Positions 1 to 7,770 of a DNA stretch of 64,000 nucleotides are shown in pieces. The DNA comes from Lachnospiraceae bacterium. Its GTDB lineage: Bacteria; Bacillota; Clostridia; Lachnospirales; Lachnospiraceae. The DNA is taken from the NCBI GenBank assembly GCA_902381685.1, contig LR698958.1, positions 931,672 to 995,671 on the forward strand, written 5' to 3'. Position 1 is the first letter of the stretch, and every line of letters begins with the position of its first letter. The position numbers and the translations under genes are program-made. A model generated the notes under the pieces. It did not search any database. It was given only the letters and a program-made list of their open reading frames with translations, and was not told the DNA's origin.

Positions 1-2
1 TT

Positions 3-134
3 ACGGATACAAGTTGTAATTATCCGTTTTATGAACATTTGGGATTGATAAGACGGTGCGAAAAGAAGCAGGTCATAGATGTGAACGATGAAAAAGAAGA
101 GATGACTTTTTTTATTTATGAGTATAAAATTTAA
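3..134 (+). CDS. C-terminal end of a probable GNAT N-acetyltransferase (5' truncated by window)
   Basis: An open frame enters from the left edge and stops with TAA at 132-134. The 43 visible residues include NYPFYEHLGL, which matches the last conserved segment of GNAT acetyltransferases (…FYEKLGF…), followed by a charged tail. GNAT enzymes move an acetyl group from acetyl-CoA to an amine; the substrate cannot be read from this fragment. It ends right at the promoter repeats of the downstream two-component system, so it is probably the last gene of its own unit. Confidence 0.5.
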   Translation, partial: TDTSCNYPFYEHLGLIRRCEKKQVIDVNDEKEEMTFFIYEYKI

Positions 135-168
135 AATTGACAAAAAATTGACTTTTATATGATATAAT
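133..168 (+). promoter_or_regulatory. Promoter and OmpR-type direct repeats before the two-component system
   Basis: AAAATTGAC occurs twice, at 133-141 and 144-152, an 11-bp period (one helical turn), followed 10 nt later by a consensus -10 TATAAT at 163-168. No good -35 lies 17 nt upstream of the -10, so the promoter looks activator-dependent. The second repeat plus the -10 block is nearly the same as the one before the ABC operon at 2077-2101, which suggests both are targets of the regulator encoded at 203. Confidence 0.6.
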
Positions 169-202
169 TTTCCTAATCTCATTGATAAGGAGTAAAGGGA
201 AA

Positions 203-883
203 TTGAAAGAAAAATATAAAATTTTAATTGTAGATGACGAGCAATCTATTTTAGATATGTTAAAGTTACAACTTGAATTTGAGGGGTACGCTGTTTTTAC
301 TGCCGGTAATGCGAAAGAGACTTTAGATAAAGTGTCGTATGGTCCGGACATTATTTTACTGGACATCAATATGGCCGGTATGAATGGTTTGGATTTATGC
401 GCATCTATTCGGGATTTTATATCCTGTCCGATTATTTTTCTGACGGCGAGAGTATCAGAGCAGGACAAAATCAACGGACTCATGGCAGGAGGAGATGACT
501 ATATTACAAAACCATTTTCCGTGAATGAGTTGCTGGCGAGGATTTCGGCGCATTTGCGGCGGGAACAGAGAAGTCATAATAAAACAAAAAGCAAATTTTT
601 GGAAGAACTCATTATTGATTATTCCGATAGAAGCCTTTATATCAAAGGGAACAAAATTGAATTATCAAATAAAGAGTTTGAAATCATACAACTATTATCT
701 GCAAATGCAGGACAAGTATTTGACAGGGAAAAAATTTATGATTGTATTTGGGGAATTGACGGCAGTGGAGACAGTGTTGTTATTAAAGAGCATATACGAA
801 AGATACGGTTGAAATTCAGTGAATTTACGGATAAAACCTATATTACTACAGTATGGGGAGTTGGATATAAATGGGTAAAATAA
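203..883 (+). CDS. OmpR/PhoB-family response regulator
   Basis: A 226-residue regulator with an N-terminal receiver domain (acidic pair D11-D12, phospho-acceptor D54 in ILLDINMAG, conserved Lys in TKPF near residue 103) and a C-terminal winged helix ending in TTVWGVGYKW, the typical OmpR-family hairpin. I chose the TTG at 203 because AAGGAG at 187-192 sits 10 nt upstream; the longer TTG at 182 would place the ribosome site inside the gene. It overlaps the kinase gene by 13 bp. Family knowledge says it binds tandem direct repeats as a dimer, which fits the repeats upstream of this gene and of the ABC genes at 2135. Confidence 0.93.
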   Translation: MKEKYKILIVDDEQSILDMLKLQLEFEGYAVFTAGNAKETLDKVSYGPDIILLDINMAGMNGLDLCASIRDFISCPIIFLTARVSEQDKINGLMAGGDDYITKPFSVNELLARISAHLRREQRSHNKTKSKFLEELIIDYSDRSLYIKGNKIELSNKEFEIIQLLSANAGQVFDREKIYDCIWGIDGSGDSVVIKEHIRKIRLKFSEFTDKTYITTVWGVGYKWVK

Positions 884-2061
884 AAAATACATTTCAGAAG
901 ATGTCATTAAAAAAATCGCTGGTTATGCTGGCTGCACTCTGTCTTGGAGGTGTCAGTATATTGTCAATTATTACCATACTGATATTTTCTGACATGCAGC
1001 AGAAAATATTGGATACAAGGCCGATTGTTGTTACCGATTATACAATGAAAAATTATGAGGAAACGGGAAGTGAAACTACTGTTGTTCCTCAAAAATATAT
1101 TTATAAAGAACTTTCAAAGGACAACCAAATATATTATTGGATCGTAACTATTCTTATGGTAATTTTGCCTGTTATCTATATTATAGCGGCTTCTTTGATG
1201 GTTGCTAAATTTTATTACAAATTGAAGTTACAGATACCGCTTCAAAATCTGAAAAACGGTATGTACCATATTTCGCAGCAGGATTTAGACTTTCAAATAC
1301 AGTACACAACTGATGATGAGTTGGGAAAACTGTGTGATACATTTGAATGTATGAGAAATGAGATTCATAAAAGTAACTGCAAAATGTGGGATATGCTGCA
1401 GGAAAGAAAAGCATTGACCGCTTCAATTTCACATGACCTGAGAACTCCGATTACTGTGGTCAATGGTTATCTGGACTATTTGGAGAAATCAATGGAAAGA
1501 AAAATGCTGACAGAAGAACTTCTGCAAACAACAATAAAAAATATGGCAGGAGCAATGAGCAGATTAGAACGCTATGTAGACTGTGTGAAAGATATACAGA
1601 AAATGGAAGAAATTGAAATCAGAAAAGAGCAGTATAATTTAAAAGAGATAATTGCCGATATAACAAGAGAATTTTCCGTATTAGCGGCACAATACGGCAG
1701 AAAACTTATTATACATGACTTATCACAAGATGCTTTTATTGAAACGGACAAAGATATGTTGTCAAAAATTTTAGAAAATATTTTTGACAATGCACTCCGT
1801 TTTTCCACTGATAAAATAGTATTATCGATAGATGAAAAAAAGGATTATATTTGTTTTTCAATACAGGACGATGGTGTTGGATTTACAGCGGAAGAATTAA
1901 ATTCCGCAACTTCTTTCTTTTACAGTTCGCCCACAAACGGTGGGAATTTTGGTATTGGCCTGTCTATTTGTAAAATACTTTGCGAAAAACTCGGAGGGAA
2001 TATGTGCTTAGGTAACAACTTCGATTGCGGAGCAATTATAACTATCAAAATCAAAAAATAA
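871..2061 (+). CDS. Membrane sensor histidine kinase
   Basis: A 396-residue kinase with membrane segments at about residues 15-40 and 88-113, a short extracytoplasmic loop of about 47 residues, a HAMP-like linker (about 114-166), the H-box SISHDLRTPITVVNGYL with phospho-acceptor H188, an N-box (ENIFDNALRFS) and G-boxes (DDGVGF, GIGLSICK). The small sensory loop resembles kinases that sense envelope stress or antibiotics, often with help from a neighbouring ABC transporter; that is inference. The gene overlaps its response regulator and is followed 74 bp later by the ABC operon. Confidence 0.93.
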   Translation: MGKIKNTFQKMSLKKSLVMLAALCLGGVSILSIITILIFSDMQQKILDTRPIVVTDYTMKNYEETGSETTVVPQKYIYKELSKDNQIYYWIVTILMVILPVIYIIAASLMVAKFYYKLKLQIPLQNLKNGMYHISQQDLDFQIQYTTDDELGKLCDTFECMRNEIHKSNCKMWDMLQERKALTASISHDLRTPITVVNGYLDYLEKSMERKMLTEELLQTTIKNMAGAMSRLERYVDCVKDIQKMEEIEIRKEQYNLKEIIADITREFSVLAAQYGRKLIIHDLSQDAFIETDKDMLSKILENIFDNALRFSTDKIVLSIDEKKDYICFSIQDDGVGFTAEELNSATSFFYSSPTNGGNFGIGLSICKILCEKLGGNMCLGNNFDCGAIITIKIKK

Positions 2062-2128
2062 CTGAAAACTTTTCTGAAAATTGACTTTTCTATGAAATAA
2101 TCTCCTTACAGAAAGCGTAAGGAGGTTT
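2062..2128 (+). promoter_or_regulatory. Regulated promoter plus terminator-like hairpin covering the ABC ribosome site
   Basis: CTGAAAA is repeated at 2062 and 2074; AAAATTGAC at 2077-2085 and AATAAT at 2096-2101 repeat the spacing of the promoter at 133-168. Immediately after, CTCCTTAC (2102-2109) and GTAAGGAG (2117-2124) form a perfect 8-bp stem with a 7-nt loop, extendable by three outer pairs including a G-U, followed by a T run (2126-2131). The 3' arm contains the AAGGAGG ribosome site for the gene at 2135. It can act as a terminator or a ribosome-site mask for transcripts that read through from the kinase. Confidence 0.6.
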
Positions 2129-2134
2129 TTTATT

Positions 2135-3010
2135 ATGGAAATTAAAATTGAACACTTGAACAAAAATTATGGAAAGCAAAGTGCATTAAAAGATATTTCT
2201 TTGCATATCCCTGTGGGCATGTATGGACTGTTAGGCGAAAATGGGGCTGGGAAAACAACACTCATGCGTATATTGGCAACGATGTTAGAACTGTCAACGG
2301 GAACGGTAAAAATAAATGGGATTGATATAAAAAACAAGAAAGAAATCCGAAAAATTATCGGTTATCTCCCACAGGAATTCTCGGTATATCCGAATATGAG
2401 TGTATATTCTGCGTTAGATTATCTTGGAATTTTGGCAGAACTTCCTAACAATATTCGCCGGCAACGTATCGATGAACTTTTAAAACAGGTAAATCTGGAA
2501 CAGGAGAAAAATAAAAAATTTAAAAATTTGTCCGGTGGTATGAAACGCCGCTTTGGTATTGCACAGGCGTTGTTGAATAATCCGAAGATTTTGATTATTG
2601 ATGAGCCGACTGCGGGACTTGACCCGGAAGAAAGACTGCGTTTCTATAATCTTCTTTCTGAACTGGCTATGGACAGAATTGTTTTATTATCTACACATAT
2701 AGTCGGAGATATAGAAGCGACCTGCTCGAAAGTGGCTGTCTTATGTTCCGGTGAAGTTGTTTTTGAAGGACAGATTGAAAAGTTATTACAGTTAGGGAAT
2801 GAAAAAGTCTATACGACTACGATTATGCAAAATGAGTTAAATAACTTTAAGAAGAAGTACCGTGTTATCAGTATTCATCAAAATGGAACAGATGTATCTT
2901 GCCGTTTTTTATCAAGCGCTTCTCCACAAAAAGACTGGGTTTCATGTCAACCTACGATAGAGGACAGTTATATGTATCTCTTATCATGTTTTAAGCAGGG
3001 GGTGGAATAA
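2135..3010 (+). CDS. ABC transporter ATPase subunit
   Basis: A 291-residue ABC ATPase with Walker A GENGAGKTT (residues 34-42), Q-loop YLPQEF, signature LSGGMKRRFGIAQALL, Walker B ILIIDEPTAGLDPEE and switch histidine in LLSTHIV. The C-terminal 80 residues are extra to the nucleotide-binding core, as in drug- and bacteriocin-export subunits (CcmA/BcrA type). Two membrane-protein genes follow with no gap, so this is the energising subunit of an exporter or immunity transporter under control of the two-component system upstream. The substrate is unknown. Confidence 0.92.
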   Translation: MEIKIEHLNKNYGKQSALKDISLHIPVGMYGLLGENGAGKTTLMRILATMLELSTGTVKINGIDIKNKKEIRKIIGYLPQEFSVYPNMSVYSALDYLGILAELPNNIRRQRIDELLKQVNLEQEKNKKFKNLSGGMKRRFGIAQALLNNPKILIIDEPTAGLDPEERLRFYNLLSELAMDRIVLLSTHIVGDIEATCSKVAVLCSGEVVFEGQIEKLLQLGNEKVYTTTIMQNELNNFKKKYRVISIHQNGTDVSCRFLSSASPQKDWVSCQPTIEDSYMYLLSCFKQGVE

Positions 3011-4405
3011 ATGCTGTTTTTTAAAGAAGTGAAAAAAATTTGTTTCAGTTTGGTATATGTGCTGTTTATTGGACTGTTGCTATTTAGCTGGCATGACAAT
3101 TTTTATGGTGTAACAAGTAAAGAAATATCGGCTTTGCAAGAAAATGATACGTCTATCTCTTCTGAACTGGCAGGTGGTTCGATTTTGAAAAAACCAGAGA
3201 AAGAGGCAGAAAGTTATGGAATGAAAAATAAAGAAGTACCGGAAAAAATTATGTGTGGCGGAACAGATATGCTGATTATTGAGTATTTGAAAAATTCCTA
3301 TGCAACATACCCTTTCACTTATTACAAGGAAGTGGTTTTAAATGAAGATGAACAAAAAGAAATTCTAGATATAATCAAAAAAATAACAGGATTGAATGAA
3401 CAGCAGATCAATAATCTTCCAGATGATTATTTTCCTGCTGTAAATGGAAATATTATTCACTTTGGAAGTGGCGAGGAACAAAGTAAAAGCGGAACTTTTT
3501 CATTTGAAATGGGAAACGATGAAGACATAACGACAAATAATGATTATACGAAACATTTTATAGCACAAGTTTCTTATGAAGAATTTCAAGAACTTATGAA
3601 GAAAGCGGAGAATATTATCGGGAGAGGTTCCAATTACTCAATGGAAATGCTGTCGGAGTATTACGGTCTGTCTGAAATGACTTATGAGGAAGCAATGGAC
3701 GAATATAACAAGACAATTTATGATGATAAGGTATCTGTCGCTTTTGCAAGATTGTTTTGTGACTACCTGACAAGAGATTTAGGGTTATACCCTGTGTTCT
3801 TGGCAGTCATCTTCTGGCTAAAGGATAGACGAAACCGTATGAATGAACTGATTGACTGTAAACAGATTGGGACAACAAAACTTGTTACTGTTCGTTTCTT
3901 GGCAATGCTTTTTGCTGTCATGTTGCCGATAATTATTTTGAGTTTTGAGTCTTTCATACCGCTAATAAAATTTTCCGCAGATACGGGTATCGCAATAGAT
4001 ATGTTTGCTTTCCTAAAATACATTATATGGTGGCTATTACCGACGGCAATGATTGTTACCTCTTTGGGAATGTTTTTGACGATTTTAACATCTACTCCGA
4101 TAGCCATTTTAATACAGTTTGCATGGTGGTTTATCGATACCTCTATGACAGCGTTATCGGGGGATACGAAAATATTTACGCTGATGATACGCCATAATTT
4201 GTTACGAGGTTCTGAAATCATAAATCAAGACTTTACCTTGATTTGCTTGAGCAGAACTCTGTTCGCGATTTTATCTTTCGTATTGGCGGGATTATCTATC
4301 GCAATATATAACAGGAAAAGAGGTGGAGAGTTGAATTATGATTACTTCTTACAAAAGCATTTTGGATTTTTTAAGAATAGATTTTCCTCTCGTCTTCAAA
4401 AATAG
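3011..4405 (+). CDS. ABC transporter membrane protein with large extracytoplasmic domain
   Basis: Starts on the base after the ATPase stop codon. The 464-residue product has one N-terminal membrane segment (about 10-27), a soluble domain of about 210 residues rich in acidic residues, and then a cluster of hydrophobic spans between about residue 250 and the end, finishing with the positive tail KNRFSSRLQK. This is the shape of ABC-2-type permeases with an external sensor or assembly domain. I do not recognise a named family. With its partner at 4338 it probably forms the membrane part of the exporter. Confidence 0.72.
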   Translation: MLFFKEVKKICFSLVYVLFIGLLLFSWHDNFYGVTSKEISALQENDTSISSELAGGSILKKPEKEAESYGMKNKEVPEKIMCGGTDMLIIEYLKNSYATYPFTYYKEVVLNEDEQKEILDIIKKITGLNEQQINNLPDDYFPAVNGNIIHFGSGEEQSKSGTFSFEMGNDEDITTNNDYTKHFIAQVSYEEFQELMKKAENIIGRGSNYSMEMLSEYYGLSEMTYEEAMDEYNKTIYDDKVSVAFARLFCDYLTRDLGLYPVFLAVIFWLKDRRNRMNELIDCKQIGTTKLVTVRFLAMLFAVMLPIIILSFESFIPLIKFSADTGIAIDMFAFLKYIIWWLLPTAMIVTSLGMFLTILTSTPIAILIQFAWWFIDTSMTALSGDTKIFTLMIRHNLLRGSEIINQDFTLICLSRTLFAILSFVLAGLSIAIYNRKRGGELNYDYFLQKHFGFFKNRFSSRLQK

Positions 4406-4997
4406 TCTGTTGTTGGGAATTGTATATTTATTTCTTATTCCTGTTATAAGAGGAACTTCAAATTTAGACGCCATTCATTCTGCAGATGTGTTCGGACAAT
4501 CTTTAGTTTTAACAGGAGCCATTCTTTTGATACCGATAACAAAGTGGGAATTAGAAACAAGTGTTAAAGAAATCGTATGCACAAAAGCATGGTCGTATAT
4601 AAAGAGTGTAAGTATTAGGCTGATATGTGGTTTTCTATTGATTACGGTTATGATTGTTACTTTCGCCTTTATAATGCAATTTAAGAACTGTGTATTCCCG
4701 TTTTGGGAGTATGTATCCGTAACAATTTTATATGCCGTTTTTCTGGGGATTTTAGGACTTTGCTTTTCACAGTTTGCGGGCAATGTGATTGTCGGGTATC
4801 TGGCAGTTTTAGGTTACTGGTCTCTTTGTCAATTTCGGATAATTTGTGAGGGGGATATGCTGTATATGTTTCCTTTTGTAAAAGGAATTATTGATATGGA
4901 GAGAGTGTGGATACTTTTGGGAACAGATATTGTACTGATAAGCAGTTTTCAGGTAATGGCGAAATGGTCGAAAAAGGACTTTTTTTGCCGCAAATAG
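4338..4997 (+). CDS. Second ABC transporter membrane subunit
   Basis: A 219-residue, strongly hydrophobic protein with about six membrane spans and a short basic C-terminus (AKWSKKDFFCRK). It starts 68 bp inside the upstream permease gene in another frame, behind a GGTGGAG ribosome site near 4322-4329, a strong sign of translational coupling and a fixed subunit ratio. No catalytic motif is visible. It most likely pairs with the 464-residue subunit as the ABC permease; the exact family is not recognised. Confidence 0.7.
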   Translation: MITSYKSILDFLRIDFPLVFKNSLLLGIVYLFLIPVIRGTSNLDAIHSADVFGQSLVLTGAILLIPITKWELETSVKEIVCTKAWSYIKSVSIRLICGFLLITVMIVTFAFIMQFKNCVFPFWEYVSVTILYAVFLGILGLCFSQFAGNVIVGYLAVLGYWSLCQFRIICEGDMLYMFPFVKGIIDMERVWILLGTDIVLISSFQVMAKWSKKDFFCRK

Positions 4998-5008
4998 GGA
5001 GTCAATGT

Positions 5009-5037
5009 TTGACATTTATTGATTAACTAATTATAAT
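5009..5037 (+). promoter_or_regulatory. Consensus sigma-A promoter for rsmD-coaD
   Basis: TTGACA (5009-5014), a 17-nt spacer and TATAAT (5032-5037): a perfect match to the housekeeping consensus, 41 bp before the rsmD start. It separates the housekeeping operon from the regulated ABC operon upstream. Confidence 0.85.
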
Positions 5038-5078
5038 AAACGGGAAAAAGATAATTATCTCTTAGAGGAAGGAAATAT

Positions 5079-5648
5079 ATGAGAGTTATAGGCGGAAGTG
5101 CGAAAAGATTACAATTAAAAACATTGGACGGCTTAGAGACAAGACCGACAACAGATAGAATTAAGGAAACATTGTTTAATATGATTTCTCCGTATCTGTG
5201 TGACTGCATGTTTTTGGATTTGTTTAGCGGCAGTGGAGGAATTGGAATCGAGGCATTAAGCAGAGGAGCGAAAGAGGCTGTTTTTGTCGAAAACAATCCG
5301 AAAGCCATGCAATATATAAAAGAAAATCTGGCTTTCACGAAGTTGGATAAGAAAGCGGTTACAATGCAGACGGACGTCATAACGGCTCTGAAGAGGTTAG
5401 AGGGGACGACACAGTTTGACTATATTTTTATGGATCCGCCATATGCGAAAGGCTTGGAAGAACAGGTTTTAGAATATTTGGCAGAATCAGATTTGGTAAA
5501 TGAAGATACGGTTATTATTGTAGAGGCTGCAAAGGAAACAGAATTTACCTATTTGGAAAGATTCGGTTTTTACATTATAAAAACGAAAGAATATAAGACA
5601 AATAAACACCTGTTTATTGAGAGAGAGCGAGGCGAAGAAGTGTGCTAA
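5079..5648 (+). CDS. rsmD: 16S rRNA (guanine966-N2)-methyltransferase RsmD
   Basis: A 189-residue SAM-dependent methyltransferase. The start [13 protein letters not shown], the SAM-binding loop [18 protein letters not shown] and the catalytic MDPPYAKG motif are those of RsmD, which methylates N2 of G966 of 16S rRNA in the small subunit. It precedes coaD with a 7-bp overlap, as in Bacillus (ylbH-ylbI), which supports the call. A consensus promoter and the AGAGGAAGG ribosome site stand directly upstream. Confidence 0.95.
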   Translation: MRVIGGSAKRLQLKTLDGLETRPTTDRIKETLFNMISPYLCDCMFLDLFSGSGGIGIEALSRGAKEAVFVENNPKAMQYIKENLAFTKLDKKAVTMQTDVITALKRLEGTTQFDYIFMDPPYAKGLEEQVLEYLAESDLVNEDTVIIVEAAKETEFTYLERFGFYIIKTKEYKTNKHLFIERERGEEVC

Positions 5649-6118
5649 GAGCGATTTACCCGGGAAGTTTTGATCCAGTGACTTTGGGACATATGGATAT
5701 TATTAAGCGTTCCTGTAAAATTGTAGATGAGTTAATTGTGGGAGTGTTGAATAATAACGCAAAAACTCCGTTGTTTTCTGTGGAAGAACGTGTTAAAATG
5801 TTGAGAGAAGCAACGAAGGAATTGAAAAATGTAAAAGTAGTAGAGTTTGAAGGTCTTTTGGTTGATTTTGCCAAGGCAATAGATGCAAAGGTTGTCATAA
5901 GAGGGCTTCGTGCCATCACTGATTTTGAATATGAATTGCAGATGACACAGACAAATCATAAATTAGAGCCGGACGTAGAAACTTTATTTCTGACGACAAG
6001 TATAGAGTATTCCTTTTTAAGTTCCACAACAGTAAAAGAAGTCGCTGCTTTTGGAGGAGATATTACTCAATTTGTTCCGGAAGTAGTTGTAAAAGAAATA
6101 GAAGAAAAGATGAAGTAA
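5642..6118 (+). CDS. coaD: Phosphopantetheine adenylyltransferase
   Basis: A 158-residue nucleotidyltransferase. [15 protein letters not shown] carries the HxGH-type ATP-binding motif (TLGH) and SYSFLSST-like sequence near the end ([14 protein letters not shown]) is the second CoaD signature. It transfers AMP from ATP to 4'-phosphopantetheine, the penultimate step of coenzyme A synthesis. The start is GTG, overlapping the end of rsmD, so the two are translationally coupled. Length is normal for the family. Confidence 0.96.
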   Translation: MLRAIYPGSFDPVTLGHMDIIKRSCKIVDELIVGVLNNNAKTPLFSVEERVKMLREATKELKNVKVVEFEGLLVDFAKAIDAKVVIRGLRAITDFEYELQMTQTNHKLEPDVETLFLTTSIEYSFLSSTTVKEVAAFGGDITQFVPEVVVKEIEEKMK

Positions 6119-6134
6119 AAGGAGAGTATAAATT

Positions 6135-6731
6135 ATGAGTAGTCGTATTGAACAAATTATTGAAGAAATCGAAGAGTACATTGACAGTTGTAAGTTTCAG
6201 GCATTGTCTACTTCAAAAATCATTGTAAACAAAGAGCAGATTGATGAATTGTTGCGTGAACTTCGCATGAAGACGCCTGATGAGATTAAGCGTTATCAGA
6301 AGATTATCGCTAATAAAGATGCGATTTTGGCCGATGCACAGGCGAAAGCACAGAGTATGATTGAAGAAGCGCAGATTCAGACAAATGAACTTGTAAGTGA
6401 ACATGAGATTATGCAGCAGGCATACGCACAGGCAAATGAAATTGTTATGACTGCAACAGATCAGGCGCAGGAGATTCTTGACAATGCAACAAATGATGCC
6501 AACGATATCCGCATCGGTGCAATGCAGTATGCCAACGATATTTTGGCGAATGCAGAAGGAATTATTGCGCATTCATTAGACACATATACAACAAAATATG
6601 AAAGCCTGATTAATTCTTTGCGCGAATGTTACGAAGTAGTTCGTACAAACCGTGCAGAATTAGAAGTGCCTGACAAATCAGACAGAGGAATTGAATCTGA
6701 GTTTGGAAACGAAAATACAAATACGTTATAA
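6135..6731 (+). CDS. Coiled-coil protein resembling V-type ATPase stalk or DivIVA-like proteins
   Basis: A 198-residue soluble protein, almost entirely helical and rich in Ala, Glu, Gln and Asn, with heptad-like repeats (QAKAQSMIEEAQIQTNELV, ATDQAQEILDNATNDAND). The sequence resembles stalk subunits of V/F-type ATPases but lies alone between coaD and ylbJ, with no ATPase genes near, so a structural or cell-division role is as likely. Function unknown. Its last 6 bp overlap the end of the convergent ylbJ-like gene, leaving no room for a separate terminator. Confidence 0.7.
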   Translation: MSSRIEQIIEEIEEYIDSCKFQALSTSKIIVNKEQIDELLRELRMKTPDEIKRYQKIIANKDAILADAQAKAQSMIEEAQIQTNELVSEHEIMQQAYAQANEIVMTATDQAQEILDNATNDANDIRIGAMQYANDILANAEGIIAHSLDTYTTKYESLINSLRECYEVVRTNRAELEVPDKSDRGIESEFGNENTNTL

Positions 6732-7658
6732 AATAAAGTAAAGATAGACAAGGGAAAGAAGACTGGTTACCATAGCGGTAATCAGTTTTTCTATTGTATA
6801 GGAAACAATGGAAAGCCCTGTTCCTTCTAACATGCATTTTGTCTGAGCAATGGAACACAGACCTCCAAAAGAAACGAGAGCCATTACTAAAATGAAAGAA
6901 AGAGGAAAAGAATGACATAGCGAAATAATCATCGGAATACCGTTTGTGATTTCAAGTGACGGCAATACAAATGTTGTCCAAAGTGGTGAAGAACACGGAA
7001 TTTCTCTCAAAAGTGTAATCAATACGGAAAAAAGAATAATGTATCCGCCTACTTTTGTTATCATTTCAAATCCGTTCATAATGGTACTGTCCAATATTTG
7101 AAAGTGAAAGTAAAAGTGTGGAGACGTAAGAGCAGAAGAGGAATAGTGTTTTTCCTCTTTTAAGTAGTAAATGCGGAAAAGAAAACTGCACAGTATGGGC
7201 GAGAGAAAAAGAATGAGAAGCGAAGGAATAAGCAGATTTTCCTGTTTTAGACTTTTCAGAACCACATAATTCATAATAAACATGGGGCTTGTATTATTGC
7301 AGAAAGAAAGCAAGTACGAGCCTTCTTTTTTGGAGATTTTTCCACTTCGCACTAAATCCGCCGTGACTTTTGCGCCCATAGGGTATCCGCAGAGAAATCC
7401 TGTTAAGATAGCAAAAGTTCCGTTAGCACTCACATGAAAAAGAGGGCTTAAGATGGGGGATAGACATTTGGAAAAATAGAACATAGTATTTGTGCGGACG
7501 AGAAGGTTCGTAATAATCATAAAAGGAAAAAGTGTAGGAAGAATAATCTGAAACCAGAGAAGGAGTCCTTCACTTGCGCCTGAAAAAGTTTCGTTTGGTT
7601 TTACAAGCATAAAAAAGAATATACTGATGAGAGCGAAAGGAAGAAGTTTGCGTTTCAT
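6726..7658 (-). CDS. ylbJ: YlbJ-like sporulation integral membrane protein (nucleoside-recognition/gate domain)
   Basis: A 310-residue protein with about eight hydrophobic spans. Segments such as LWFQIILPTLFPFMI, LTGFLCGYPMGAKV and SFCNNTSPMFIMNYVVL are typical of the YlbJ/SpoIIIS family, a membrane protein needed after engulfment during sporulation. Its place beside rsmD-coaD matches Bacillus (ylbH-ylbI-ylbJ). It is shorter than the Bacillus protein, so a related gate-domain paralog is possible. It is divergent from pepD and convergent with the coiled-coil gene. Confidence 0.75.
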   Translation of the reverse strand: MKRKLLPFALISIFFFMLVKPNETFSGASEGLLLWFQIILPTLFPFMIITNLLVRTNTMFYFSKCLSPILSPLFHVSANGTFAILTGFLCGYPMGAKVTADLVRSGKISKKEGSYLLSFCNNTSPMFIMNYVVLKSLKQENLLIPSLLILFLSPILCSFLFRIYYLKEEKHYSSSALTSPHFYFHFQILDSTIMNGFEMITKVGGYIILFSVLITLLREIPCSSPLWTTFVLPSLEITNGIPMIISLCHSFPLSFILVMALVSFGGLCSIAQTKCMLEGTGLSIVSYTIEKLITAMVTSLLSLVYLYFIL

Positions 7659-7675
7659 TGAAAATGTCTCCTGTT

Positions 7676-7728
7676 TTGTACAATATAGAAAAAATATATG
7701 ATAATACTTGATTTTTTATGTACAATAT
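7676..7728 (+). promoter_or_regulatory. pepD upstream region with two TGTACAATAT direct repeats 42 bp apart
   Basis: TGTACAATAT stands at 7677-7686 and again at 7719-7728, exactly 42 bp (four helical turns) apart. TTGTAC (7676-7681), 18 nt and GATAAT (7700-7705) could be a promoter lying between the copies. The first 20 bp also serve the divergent ylbJ start at 7658. The spacing suggests a looped or cooperative operator, but no regulator gene is adjacent. Confidence 0.35.
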
Positions 7729-7770
7729 GCAAGAATGAAATTAGAATTTTTGGCAAGGAAGGGAAAAGAA

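Noticed and set aside
182..202. Earlier TTG start of the response regulator
   Set aside because: It would put the AAGGAG ribosome site inside the coding region; TTG 203 has it at the right distance.
3763..4221. 152-codon open frame on the minus strand inside the ABC permease
   Set aside because: No ribosome site, no known motif, lies wholly within a supported gene in another frame; a shadow frame.
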